A DNA stretch of 64,000 nt from an uncultured Christensenella sp. (GTDB lineage: Bacteria; Bacillota; Clostridia; Christensenellales; Borkfalkiaceae), in the NCBI GenBank assembly GCA_910578565.1, contig CAJTQF010000005.1, forward strand, positions 56,731 through 120,730, read 5' to 3'. The position numbers were made by a program, and so were the translations under genes. Below the pieces are notes generated by a model. That model was not told the DNA's origin and ran no database searches. It saw only the letters and a list, made by a program, of their open reading frames with translations. Below, piece by piece: positions 36,001 through 44,789 of the stretch. Numbering within the stretch: position 1 is the first letter of the stretch; every line of letters begins with the position of its first letter.

Positions 36001-36007
36001 TTATAAT
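35979..36007 (+). promoter_or_regulatory. Full-consensus promoter of the nitroreductase/copA operon
   Basis: TTGACA (35979-35984), a 17-bp spacer and TATAAT (36002-36007). So strong a promoter within a palindrome suggests a tightly repressed, highly inducible unit. Confidence 0.9.
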
Positions 36008-36052
36008 TTAAAAAACGGCATCAAGCCCGTATAATTTAAAGGTGACAATGCA

Positions 36053-36568
36053 ATGAGTTTTATGGATTTGGCAAAATCGCGCTATTCGGTGCGTGCGTTT
36101 TCAGATAAAAAAGTTGAAGACGAAAAACTTCAGATTATTTTGGAAGCGGCAAGGGTAGCGCCTACGGCGTGCAACAATCAACCGCAAAAAATATACGTGT
36201 TGCAAAGTGAAAGCGCAATAGAAAAACTGAAAGAAGTATCAAAATTTGTATTCGGGGCTAAATTGGTAATAATGATTACTTCCGACAAGAATGCCGAATG
36301 GAAAAACCCGTTCACAGATAAATACCATACGGGTGAAATTGACTGTTCGATAGTCTGTACCCATATGATGTTGCAGGCTTGGGAACTTGGTTTGGGGTCG
36401 TGCTGGGTCGGTTATTTTGACCCTGCTGTAATTGCGGAAAAATTCGGACTGCCGCAAAACGAACAGATTGTTGCGCTTTTACCGATAGGTTATCCGGCGG
36501 AAGACAGTCAGCCGGCGAACAAACACTATGCGTCAAAAACCTTAAATGAAATGGTAAGTTATCTTTAA
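36053..36568 (+). CDS. Nitroreductase-family flavoprotein
   Basis: The 171-residue FMN oxidoreductase has the family start MDLAKSRYSVRAFSDKKV (Arg/Ser FMN contacts), APTACNNQPQ, and GLGSCWVGYFDP with LLPIGYPAE near the end. Proteins of this small type reduce nitro groups or quinones; the true substrate is unknown. The copA start is 24 bp downstream with no terminator between, so the two are probably co-transcribed. Confidence 0.9.
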   Translation: MSFMDLAKSRYSVRAFSDKKVEDEKLQIILEAARVAPTACNNQPQKIYVLQSESAIEKLKEVSKFVFGAKLVIMITSDKNAEWKNPFTDKYHTGEIDCSIVCTHMMLQAWELGLGSCWVGYFDPAVIAEKFGLPQNEQIVALLPIGYPAEDSQPANKHYASKTLNEMVSYL

Positions 36569-36591
36569 ACAGAAAAGTACGGAGTAAAATA

Positions 36592-39051
36592 TTGATTAAA
36601 AAATACGATATAACGGGGATGACCTGTTCTGCCTGTTCATCGGGTATAGAAAAATCGGTTTCGAAACTTGAAGGAGTAAACGCTTGCGAAGTAAGCCTTA
36701 TGGCTAAGTCTATGAAGGTTGAGTTTGACGAGAGCGTAGCTTCCGACGGAGATATAATCGAAACCGTGAAATCGCTCGGATACGGCATTTTTGCCGAAGG
36801 GGAAAAACCGCAGGAGAATAAGAAGAGCGGAAAATTTACCCTTGCAAGACTGATTGTTTCGGTTTGTCTATTGGTTCCGCTTCTTTATGTGTCAATGGGG
36901 CATATGTTCGGCGCGCCTATACCTTTTTTTATAAATCCCGAAAAAGGTTACGGGGAATGGTTTGCTTTTTACCAGTTGATTATTTCTGCAACGATTGTTG
37001 GATTTAATTACTCGTATTTTAAAAACGGTGCGGTTGCGCTCTTTAAAAAAGTACCGAATATGGACACGTTGGTTGCGCTCGGAGCCGGCGTATCGTTTAT
37101 ATACTCGCTCGTTCTTACTGTCTTTGTTTTTATGGGTAGCGCGCAGGGCAACCCACAGTGGTACGGGTTTCATATGGATTTGCATTTCGAGTCCGCCGCG
37201 ACAATTCTTGCTTTGGTAACCGTAGGTAAATGGCTTGAAGAAAAGTCAAAGGCAAAAACGGGCAGCGAAATTGAAAAACTTTTAAAACTTGCCCCCGATA
37301 CGGTAACGATAGAAAGGGACGGCAGCTATGTAACCGTTCCGGTCAAAGAAGTCACCGTCGGAGACATAGTAGTAGTAAAACAGGGAGAATATATCCCCGT
37401 TGACGGCAGAGTGGTTGAAGGCAGTTCTTTTGTGGACAAGTGCGCAATCACAGGCGAAAGTCTGCCTGTGGAAGTTGTTGAAGGCGACGGCGTAACTTCG
37501 GCTGCGCTGGTGAAAAGCGGACTTATAAAAATCCGTGCGGAAAAGGTCGGCGGCGAAACAGCGCTTTCGAAAATAATAAATATGGTGCGCGAAGCGGGAG
37601 CAAGCAAAGCGCCGCTCCAAAAATTCGCAGACAAAGTTGCGGGAATTTTTGTGCCTGCGGTAACGGTGGCGGCAATTCTGACTTTTGTTATTTGGGTTAT
37701 TATAGACGGTAAAGTTGTTCCCGCGCACAGCGTTACTTACGCTATCAGCGTGCTCGTGGTTTCTTGTCCATGCGCCTTGGGGCTTGCAACTCCCGTTGCA
37801 ATAATGACCGCGACAGGTAAAGGCGCGTCACTTGGCGTGTTGTATAAAGATGCAGAAAACTTGCAAAACGTCTGTAATCTTAATACCGTTCTTTTGGACA
37901 AGACGGCAACGTTGACCGAAGGTAAACCCAGAGTCTGCGATGTTTTGACTTTTGGGTGCGATAAGGACGAAATTTTAAAAATAGCTTGCGGCATAGAAAA
38001 AAATTCAAATCACCCGCTGGCAAAGTCGGTTGTCGATTACGTCTGCACAGGGGTTGAAGTTAATAATTTTGTATATACGGTAGGTAAAGGCGCTTCCGCA
38101 GAATACAACGGCGAAAAATATTTTTTGGGAAATATAAAACTTATTTCATCAATCAAGCTCCCGCAGGAAGTAAAAACGGCGGCAGAGAAACTTTCGTCTG
38201 AAGGAAAAACCGTACTGTATTTTGCCGATTCAAAAAAAGTTCGGGCGCTGATTGCGGTGGCGGACACTCTTAAAGAAGGTAGCGCGCAGGCGGTGGCAAT
38301 GCTTAAAGCTCGCGGTATGCGCGTTGCAATGCTTACCGGCGACGAGCAGAAAACGGCTTCCGCTGTTGCTTCAAGCATCGGTATTGAAGATTTCCTTGCC
38401 GAAGTTATGCCTGAAGATAAGTTAAACGCGGTCAAAAACGTCCGCAGTATAGGCGGCTGTGTGGCAATGGTTGGCGACGGTATAAACGATTCACCCGCGC
38501 TCAAAGAAGCGGACGTGGGAATTGCCATAGGAAGCGGAACGGACGTCGCTATTGATTCCGCCGGAGTGGTGCTTGTAAACGAAGATTTGCGTACGCTTGA
38601 TACGGTATTCGATTTAAGCCGGGCGACGGTCAGAAATATAAAGCAAAACCTTTTTTGGGCATTCATTTACAATGTGATAATGATACCCGTTGCTGCGGGT
38701 GCGTTTACACCGCTCGGATTTGCTTTTTCGCCTATGCTTGCCGCTTTGTGTATGAGTTTAAGCTCGCTCTTTGTTGTGGGCAACGCTTTAAGGCTTTTGA
38801 GATATAAAAATAAAAATTTTAAAGAAGGTAAATATATGAAAAAAATCGTTCACATTGAAGGTATGTGCTGTAACCACTGCGCGGGACGCGTTGAAAAGGC
38901 CTTGTCGGCAGTGACAAACGTGATTTCTGCGGACGTTAAACTTAAAAAGAACATTGCGGTTATCCGCAGCCGTGAAGAAGTCGACAACGAACAAATCAAA
39001 TCCGTTATAACCGAAGCAGGCTATACTGTTCAGTCGATTGAAGTCAAGTGA
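36592..39051 (+). CDS. copA: Copper-translocating P1B-type ATPase CopA with N- and C-terminal metal-binding domains
   Basis: The 819-residue ATPase exports Cu(I). Order: N-terminal HMA domain (GMTCSAC, C12/C15), membrane helices, actuator TGES, CPC metal site in VSCPCALGLATP (about 390), phosphorylation motif D436-K-T-A-T, HP motif (NHPLAKS), MVGDGINDSPAL hinge, and a second HMA domain at the C-terminus (GMCCNHC). The canonical DKTGT is DKTAT here. The TTG start has GGAG 7 nt upstream. The C-terminal HMA has its own ribosome site and ATG, see the entry at 38836. An ArsR regulator follows. Confidence 0.95.
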   Translation: MIKKYDITGMTCSACSSGIEKSVSKLEGVNACEVSLMAKSMKVEFDESVASDGDIIETVKSLGYGIFAEGEKPQENKKSGKFTLARLIVSVCLLVPLLYVSMGHMFGAPIPFFINPEKGYGEWFAFYQLIISATIVGFNYSYFKNGAVALFKKVPNMDTLVALGAGVSFIYSLVLTVFVFMGSAQGNPQWYGFHMDLHFESAATILALVTVGKWLEEKSKAKTGSEIEKLLKLAPDTVTIERDGSYVTVPVKEVTVGDIVVVKQGEYIPVDGRVVEGSSFVDKCAITGESLPVEVVEGDGVTSAALVKSGLIKIRAEKVGGETALSKIINMVREAGASKAPLQKFADKVAGIFVPAVTVAAILTFVIWVIIDGKVVPAHSVTYAISVLVVSCPCALGLATPVAIMTATGKGASLGVLYKDAENLQNVCNLNTVLLDKTATLTEGKPRVCDVLTFGCDKDEILKIACGIEKNSNHPLAKSVVDYVCTGVEVNNFVYTVGKGASAEYNGEKYFLGNIKLISSIKLPQEVKTAAEKLSSEGKTVLYFADSKKVRALIAVADTLKEGSAQAVAMLKARGMRVAMLTGDEQKTASAVASSIGIEDFLAEVMPEDKLNAVKNVRSIGGCVAMVGDGINDSPALKEADVGIAIGSGTDVAIDSAGVVLVNEDLRTLDTVFDLSRATVRNIKQNLFWAFIYNVIMIPVAAGAFTPLGFAFSPMLAALCMSLSSLFVVGNALRLLRYKNKNFKEGKYMKKIVHIEGMCCNHCAGRVEKALSAVTNVISADVKLKKNIAVIRSREEVDNEQIKSVITEAGYTVQSIEVK
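38836..39051 (+). CDS. Possible internal start producing a stand-alone CopZ-like copper chaperone
   Basis: Within copA and in frame, GAAGG is followed 7 nt later by ATG 38836. Translation from here would give a 71-residue HMA protein with MxCxxC-type site GMCCNHC, exactly the size of CopZ. It looks either like a former copZ gene fused to copA or like dual translation giving both pump and chaperone. Separate production is inferred from the ribosome site alone. Confidence 0.45.
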   Translation: MKKIVHIEGMCCNHCAGRVEKALSAVTNVISADVKLKKNIAVIRSREEVDNEQIKSVITEAGYTVQSIEVK

Positions 39052-39093
39052 CAAAATTACAGAATATATGACATTATGCGTCAGGATAACGTT

Positions 39094-39123
39094 TTGACAT
39101 ATCAGCACTTGCGGCATTATAAT
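39094..39123 (+). promoter_or_regulatory. Promoter of the ArsR-family gene
   Basis: TTGACA (39094-39099), an 18-bp spacer and TATAAT (39118-39123). Just upstream, TGAC and GTCA (39069-39083) form a short inverted repeat that could be part of a metal-repressor operator. Confidence 0.75.
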
Positions 39124-39141
39124 TGATGCAGGAGGCAAGAT

Positions 39142-39480
39142 ATGGTTGAAACAATGTTATTGGACAGGCGCACTACCGATTTAGTCAAAGAGTACGTTCC
39201 CGAAGGCGACGTACTTGACAGTATTGTCTGCTTTTTTTCAATTTTTGCGGACCCTACAAGGGTAAAAATGTTGTCGGCTCTCGCAATTTCCGAGATGTGC
39301 GTCACCGACTTGTCGCGCGTACTAAATATAAACCAGACAACTATTTCGCACCAGTTGCGGTTGCTTAAAAATCTGGGAATTGTCAAAAGCGAGCGGCAGG
39401 GCAAAATTATTTTTTACAGTCTTGTAAACGACACGGTAAACGACGTAATGCTTAAAGGCGTCGAGTTTCTCGGTTGCTGA
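39142..39480 (+). CDS. ArsR/SmtB-family winged-helix regulator
   Basis: A 112-residue repressor: FADPTRVKMLSALAISEMCVTDLSRVLNINQTTISHQLRLLKNLGIVKSERQGK is the full ArsR HTH. The metal-site segment ELCVCDL of many ArsR-family sensors is EMCVTDL here, leaving one Cys, so a classical two-Cys site in that helix is not present. It has its own promoter 90 bp after copA. Copper control by ArsR members is rare, so the ligand is open. Confidence 0.88.
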   Translation: MVETMLLDRRTTDLVKEYVPEGDVLDSIVCFFSIFADPTRVKMLSALAISEMCVTDLSRVLNINQTTISHQLRLLKNLGIVKSERQGKIIFYSLVNDTVNDVMLKGVEFLGC

Positions 39481-39511
39481 AAAAAACGGCGGAAATAGCG
39501 CCGTTTTTTTA
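39481..39511 (+). terminator. Terminator after the ArsR-family gene
   Basis: An 11-bp A/T plus GC stem (39481-39491 with 39499-39509) followed by a T-run. It begins right after the stop codon. Confidence 0.85.
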
Positions 39512-39609
39512 TTTGCAAAAATTATAAAATTTTTTTATATTTTTCTTGAAAATAAAAAAGCATTATGATAAAATTAAAATAGAAATTATTTTTGTTTTGG
39601 AGATTAAGG

Positions 39610-42042
39610 GTGAAAAAATTTAAAGTAATTCAGGCAACCGTAGCTATTGCAATGGCTGTTTCGATGTTCGGTCTTACCGCTTGCGATTTGTTTACGGGTG
39701 GAAACGAAACCGGCGACGGACAGACTTATAACGTCAGTTTAAACGTAAACGGCGGCTCGCTTTTGTCCGAGCTTGATTCTTATGTTTCGGGTGAAGTTAC
39801 GGCTCTTCCCAATGCGGAAAAAGAGCATTATACTTTCGGCGGCTGGTATAAAGACGATCTTCTTTCGGGCAATGCGTTTATAAGCATTCCCAAGTCGTCC
39901 AAAGGCGACGTAGAATATTGGGCGAAATGGACTCCTGAAACTTACGTAATAAAATATTATATTGACGGTAAAGAGTATGCGGCAAGCGGTTATGAAACTT
40001 ATACTTATAATGTCGAAACTTCTTTGCCGATCGTTTCAAAGAATAATTATTCTCTGAACGGTTGGTACGAAAATTCTGCCTGTACGGGAAGTAAAGTAAC
40101 TTCGGTTTCCGCAGGCGAATACGGCGCAAAAGAATTTTATGCAAAATGGACGCCGGACACTTATAACGTTACGCTTGATTTAAAAGGCGGCAAACTTGAA
40201 AACGGCGCTGTATTTAACGGATACTCATACGGAACCGAAAAAACTCTTCCTGTGCCTGTAAAATCAGGATATAGGTTTGACGGTTGGTTTGAACAGTCTG
40301 ATTTTTCAGGTGAAGAAGTAAAAGTTATTTCCGCAGGGGAAACCGGAGACAAAACTTATTATGCAAAGTGGACGTTGACGGCGGCAATTAATGTTAGGGC
40401 GAGCGGCGGATACGAAGAAGGCGCATATGTTGAAATTGTACCCGGCGATAAAGTAAATATAAATAATGTTTCGGTTTGGTATAAACCGTTGAATTCTTCA
40501 AAAGAGTATAAAAAAATCGACAGCGAACTTATACGTGAAGTAAGAGATGCGGACGGTACTTATATCCGCGCCGACATAATCGGTATTTCCGCCGGAAATT
40601 ATTCCGTAAAAGTATCTGCCGACGGAAGCGAAGTTACTACGGAAGCTACCGTTACTTCATATGACCGCTCAGGTTACGCGCATTTTAACGATACGGACGG
40701 CGTGGGCGGTTATAAGAACGATGGCACTCCCAAAGACGGAGCATATATCGTCTATGTAAGCGAAGCGACGAAAAACACTGTAGTCGCGCCTTGGAATAAT
40801 TCTAAGGTCGGTATAGTAAGTATATTGGGCGATTTGAGCAGGGCGAATAAACCCGTGATAATCAGATTTTTGGATATCGTTAAAGCTGCAACGTGGGAAG
40901 AAATTAATTATACCAAATCAGATGACGAAAAGTTAGTAACGGATAAAATAATAAGCCAGACCAAAGCGTTAAAAGGTATTACTCTTTCCAAGAAAAATTA
41001 CACACAGGAAGAGTTGGAGCAACTTGGTTTCAAATACAACACAGCTGTTGCTTCCAAATTAAACAATTTGACGGGTTCAATGAAATACGATAGCGGTAAG
41101 GACGAATTCGACTCGTGTTGGAACGACTGCGGTATAAGTGGCGCAAATAACGTCACCCTTGAAGGAATAGGTACTTCGGCGGGGTTATTTCAGTGGGGTA
41201 TGACCTGGAAAAAGTCAAATTCAATCGAAATCAGAAACCTGACGTTTGACGACTATACAGAAGACGCTTGCAGTTTTGAAGGCAGTAAGAGAACAACAGC
41301 TGAAAGCGTTGACGATTTTGATTCAAAGCGTATCTGGTTGCATAATAACACGTTCTATGAAGGTAAAAACTATTGGGACGTATGCAAAGAACAGGATAAG
41401 CACGACGGCGACGGCTCAACAGATTTTAAGTATTGTTCTTATATCACCATTTCATACGACCACTATGTAGAAACGCATAAAACGGGTCTTATAGGCGGAT
41501 CTAACGACCAGCTTACGGCAAACGTAACTTTCCATCACAATTACTACGACGGGTGTAAAAGCCGTCTTCCGCTTGCAAGACAGGCAAATATGCATATGTA
41601 CAACAACTATTACCATAATTCTACGAGTACCAGCGTCTCGTTGCGTGCGTATGCTTATGCTTTAATTGAATATTGCTGTTTTGACGGTCCGGAGAACAAA
41701 ATGATTGATATACAGAGTTTCAGCGATTCTACGGAAAACAGCTACGGCGTTGCAAAGCTGTACAAATGCAGTATGGAAGGTAAAGGAGGGTATTTCTACC
41801 AGAATATGCCGTCAAGTGAAAAGCCAAATGGAAACAGTGCGGTAGCGCCTTATATTGTAACGGTGACCAACAGGTATGATAGAGTTACCAATAACAATAA
41901 ATTCAATCAGAATTTCGATACCGATGCAAATAGCTTCTATTATGACAGCGTAAATAAGCGCTCGGACGTGACTGATCTTATAACCGAGCTTGCATTGGTA
42001 AAGACTGAAATACCCAAATTGGCTGGCGTTCATAAAAATTAA
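39610..42042 (+). CDS. Secreted lipoprotein with three Listeria-type repeats and a pectate-lyase-like (PL1) domain
   Basis: A GTG start at 39610 follows GGAG; the in-frame TTG at 39592 lies before that site. The 810-residue product has a lipoprotein signal ending in LTAC. Three InlB/Flg_new repeats follow (each ending in YWAKW or YYAKW, up to about residue 257), then a short Ig-like linker. A right-handed beta-helix from about 360 shows PL1 features: DGDGSTDFKYCSYITISYDH, HKTGLIGGS, VTFHHNYYDGCKSRLPLAR and NNYYHN. It is probably a surface-anchored lyase for pectin or a similar acidic polysaccharide. Calcium and catalytic residues are only partly assignable by eye. Confidence 0.85.
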   Translation: MKKFKVIQATVAIAMAVSMFGLTACDLFTGGNETGDGQTYNVSLNVNGGSLLSELDSYVSGEVTALPNAEKEHYTFGGWYKDDLLSGNAFISIPKSSKGDVEYWAKWTPETYVIKYYIDGKEYAASGYETYTYNVETSLPIVSKNNYSLNGWYENSACTGSKVTSVSAGEYGAKEFYAKWTPDTYNVTLDLKGGKLENGAVFNGYSYGTEKTLPVPVKSGYRFDGWFEQSDFSGEEVKVISAGETGDKTYYAKWTLTAAINVRASGGYEEGAYVEIVPGDKVNINNVSVWYKPLNSSKEYKKIDSELIREVRDADGTYIRADIIGISAGNYSVKVSADGSEVTTEATVTSYDRSGYAHFNDTDGVGGYKNDGTPKDGAYIVYVSEATKNTVVAPWNNSKVGIVSILGDLSRANKPVIIRFLDIVKAATWEEINYTKSDDEKLVTDKIISQTKALKGITLSKKNYTQEELEQLGFKYNTAVASKLNNLTGSMKYDSGKDEFDSCWNDCGISGANNVTLEGIGTSAGLFQWGMTWKKSNSIEIRNLTFDDYTEDACSFEGSKRTTAESVDDFDSKRIWLHNNTFYEGKNYWDVCKEQDKHDGDGSTDFKYCSYITISYDHYVETHKTGLIGGSNDQLTANVTFHHNYYDGCKSRLPLARQANMHMYNNYYHNSTSTSVSLRAYAYALIEYCCFDGPENKMIDIQSFSDSTENSYGVAKLYKCSMEGKGGYFYQNMPSSEKPNGNSAVAPYIVTVTNRYDRVTNNNKFNQNFDTDANSFYYDSVNKRSDVTDLITELALVKTEIPKLAGVHKN

Positions 42043-42063
42043 GCAAACAGATGTTAAAAATTT

Positions 42064-42096
42064 AAAAAGCCTTGTAAAAGCAAGGCTTTTTATTTT
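42064..42096 (+). terminator. Terminator after the pectate-lyase-like gene
   Basis: An 11-bp stem (42064-42074 with 42081-42091), loop TAAAAG, then TATTTTTG. Confidence 0.88.
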
Positions 42097-42107
42097 TGTC
42101 TAAAATA

Positions 42108-42136
42108 TTGCAAAAAATAAGGTAAAGTGGTATAAT
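42108..42136 (+). promoter_or_regulatory. Promoter of the uvrC operon
   Basis: TTGCAA (42108-42113), a 17-bp spacer and TATAAT (42131-42136). The uvrC ATG is only 15 bp after the -10, so the transcript would have a leader of about 8 nt or less. Confidence 0.75.
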
Positions 42137-42150
42137 TAGACTTGCGGATT

Positions 42151-43962
42151 ATGGACTTAATAAAGGAAAAGTTGAAACTTCTGCCCGAAAGTCCGGGCGT
42201 TTATATAATGCTTGACGAGTATGCCAACGTGATATACGTCGGCAAGGCGCGCGTGCTTAAAAACAGGGTGCGCCAATATTTCCATAATTCCCCAAAACCG
42301 GAAAAAGTTAATAAAATGGTTGAAAACGTGAATGATTTCAACTATATAATAACCGATTCGGAAATAGACGCGCTTGCGCTTGAAAACAATCTTATAAAAA
42401 AGTACAAGCCTAAATACAACATTCTCTTAAAGGATGATAAAACTTATCCCTATATTAAGGCTGATTTAAACGAAAAGTTTCCTAATTTCAGTATTACCCG
42501 CAAAATTAGAAAAGACGGTTGTAAATATTTCGGTCCGTTTATGGGCGGAATAAACTGTAAAGATATTTTGGACGTTTTACAGCTTACTTACAACGTCCGT
42601 CTGTGTCATACCAATATAACGGAAAAGCCCAAGAGAGAATGCCTTAATTATCATATAAAAAGATGCACGTCGCCCTGTTCGCACAGGGTAGGGCAAGAAG
42701 AGTACGCCGCACAGGTGAAAAATGCGCTGTCGTTTTTAGACGGCAACTATAAAGACGCGGAAAAACTTTTAAAAGAAAAAATGTTTTGTGCTGCGGAAGG
42801 CGAAAACTTTGAACTTGCAATTGACTATAAAAACAAACTTGCAATGCTTTCAAAACTTGAAGCAAAGCGTATAACGGCGCTCGGACGTTATATTGACGCG
42901 GATATAATCGCGTATTCGACGAACAATTTATATTCCGCGGTAAACGTTCTTCTGACCCGTAAGGGAATTATGCAGGGCGGTAGCAGTTACGCCTTGGACG
43001 AAGCGCATATGTCTGACGGGGAAGCGCTTACCGCGTTTATAATTCAGTATTACACTAATCATGAAGTTCCTGCCGAAATAATTTGCGAACAGTTTTGCGA
43101 AAAGGAACTTATCCAGAATTACTTTAAAGAAAAATTTGATAAAACGGTTGAAGTCACCCTTGCAAAACAGGGAGTAAAAGCGCAACTTTTGAAAATGGCA
43201 GGCAAAAACGCGGCGGACTTTTTGGAAAAGTCCGTCGACAAAATAAAGCATAAAGACGATATGACGGTAAACGCCTGCAAGCGTTTGCAACAGCTTTTAA
43301 GCCTGAAATCCTATCCGCGCCGTATGGAGTGCTACGACATTTCGAACATAAGCGGCGTAGACAAAGTCGGTTCTATGGTCGTGTTTATCGACGGCGAAGC
43401 CGACAGGCAGAGCTACCGCAGATTTAAAATAAAAACGGTGGAAGGGGCGAACGACTTTGCGTCTTTAAAAGAAGTGTTAACGCGCCGTCTTTCCAAACTC
43501 GGTACGGACGAAGAAGAGAAATTTCCCAAGCCCGATTTAATAATCATAGACGGCGGTAAGGGGCAGCTTTCGTCTGTTAAGCAAGTTTTTGAGGAAATGC
43601 AAATAAGCGATATAGAATTAATTTCGCTTGCCAAGCGCGAAGAAGAAGTGTTCACTTTATACAGCGACGAAAGCGTTATAATCCCGCACCGTGATTACGC
43701 GCTGAAAACATTGCAACGTATCCGCGACGAAGCGCACAGGTTTGCAATAACGTATTTCAGAAATCTTCATTCAAAGCGCAGTTTGGAAAGCGTGCTTACG
43801 CAAATTAACGGCGTTGGCAAATCAAAGCGTATTGCGCTTATGGCAAAGTTCGGCTCGCTTGAAAAAATAAGAACGGCAAGCGTTGAAAGCCTTGCGGAAA
43901 CCGAAGGAATCGGTGAAAAACTTGCGCAAAAAATCAGGAAATACTTTGACGAAAATTTATGA
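42151..43962 (+). CDS. uvrC: Excinuclease ABC subunit C
   Basis: Dual-incision nuclease of excision repair. The 603 residues contain the GIY-YIG nuclease (PGVYIMLDEYANVIYVGKAR), a cysteine-rich segment (ECLNYHIKRCTSPC), the RNase-H-like C-terminal nuclease (ECYDISNISG, LIIDGGKGQL) and a terminal (HhH)2 (INGVGKSKRIALMAKFG, ETEGIGEKLAQKI). ATG 42151 is preferred over TTG 42142. No Shine-Dalgarno precedes it, matching the very short leader. It overlaps the HAD gene by 4 bp. Confidence 0.96.
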   Translation: MDLIKEKLKLLPESPGVYIMLDEYANVIYVGKARVLKNRVRQYFHNSPKPEKVNKMVENVNDFNYIITDSEIDALALENNLIKKYKPKYNILLKDDKTYPYIKADLNEKFPNFSITRKIRKDGCKYFGPFMGGINCKDILDVLQLTYNVRLCHTNITEKPKRECLNYHIKRCTSPCSHRVGQEEYAAQVKNALSFLDGNYKDAEKLLKEKMFCAAEGENFELAIDYKNKLAMLSKLEAKRITALGRYIDADIIAYSTNNLYSAVNVLLTRKGIMQGGSSYALDEAHMSDGEALTAFIIQYYTNHEVPAEIICEQFCEKELIQNYFKEKFDKTVEVTLAKQGVKAQLLKMAGKNAADFLEKSVDKIKHKDDMTVNACKRLQQLLSLKSYPRRMECYDISNISGVDKVGSMVVFIDGEADRQSYRRFKIKTVEGANDFASLKEVLTRRLSKLGTDEEEKFPKPDLIIIDGGKGQLSSVKQVFEEMQISDIELISLAKREEEVFTLYSDESVIIPHRDYALKTLQRIRDEAHRFAITYFRNLHSKRSLESVLTQINGVGKSKRIALMAKFGSLEKIRTASVESLAETEGIGEKLAQKIRKYFDENL

Positions 43963-44789
43963 GAGAGATTAATTACCCCATTATAGTTTCAGACTTTGAC
44001 GGAACGCTTTTAAACAGTAGTCACTTTGTGTCAGATGTTGTAAAAAACGCTATCGATAGCTACGTTTCAAACGGCGGCGTTTTTGCCGTTTGTACAGGCA
44101 GAATGCTGTGCTGCATTATGCCATGCGTACGCGCGCTTGGGTTAAAAGGCTATGTGGTTGCTCATCAGAGTACGGTGATCGCCGATATCGAAAGCGGTGA
44201 AATAATAAAATACGGCGGATTTGAAATTGAAGACGCGGTTGCAATTTGCCGCCATATCGAAGAGCTTAACTATCCGCCGAACGTTTACTCGGGCGACGCT
44301 ATGTATACGGTCATTCCCGAAGACGATAAAATGCTTCAACGGTATGAAGAAATAGTGGGTTTAAAGTCCACATATGTAACAGGAAAAATGTCCGGTTATG
44401 TATCAAAAAACCGTTTGTTTTGCCAAAAAATTGCCGTAATGGTCGCGCCTGAAAAGCAAGCTGAACTTTATGTTAAATTAAAAAAACGGCTGGGCGAAAG
44501 GTTTGAAGTAACTTGCAGCGCGGCGGTTTTGATAGAAGTTTCGCCGCTCGGCAACAACAAGGGTGAAGGTTTAAAATTCCTTTGCGAGAAGTTCGGTGTG
44601 CCGCTTGAAAAATCCGTTGCAATAGGAGACAATTTAAACGATTTGCCTATGATAAAGGCGGCAGGCGTAGGAATTGCGGTCGGCAATGCTTCTGACGCAT
44701 TAAAAGCCGAAGCCGATTTTGTAACGGTTTCAAACAATGAGGACGCAGTCGCAAAGGTAATTGAAGAATTCGGATTTAAAAATGATTGA
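43959..44789 (+). CDS. HAD-superfamily Cof-type phosphatase
   Basis: The 276-residue hydrolase has motif I SDFDGTLLNSS (nucleophile D12, acid D14), motif IV GDNLNDLPMIKAAGVGIAVGNA, and a type-C2B cap between them. The class dephosphorylates sugar phosphates, nucleotides or flavin precursors; the substrate here is unknown. It overlaps uvrC (ATGA) and the next gene (8 bp), which places it inside a tightly packed operon. Confidence 0.9.
   Translation: MREINYPIIVSDFDGTLLNSSHFVSDVVKNAIDSYVSNGGVFAVCTGRMLCCIMPCVRALGLKGYVVAHQSTVIADIESGEIIKYGGFEIEDAVAICRHIEELNYPPNVYSGDAMYTVIPEDDKMLQRYEEIVGLKSTYVTGKMSGYVSKNRLFCQKIAVMVAPEKQAELYVKLKKRLGERFEVTCSAAVLIEVSPLGNNKGEGLKFLCEKFGVPLEKSVAIGDNLNDLPMIKAAGVGIAVGNASDALKAEADFVTVSNNEDAVAKVIEEFGFKND

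Noticed and set aside
44761..44781. Seven-residue upstream extension of the U32 gene from TTG
   Set aside because: Family proteins begin at the Met-Ile-Glu-Ile-Leu-Ala-Pro segment, matched by ATG 44782.
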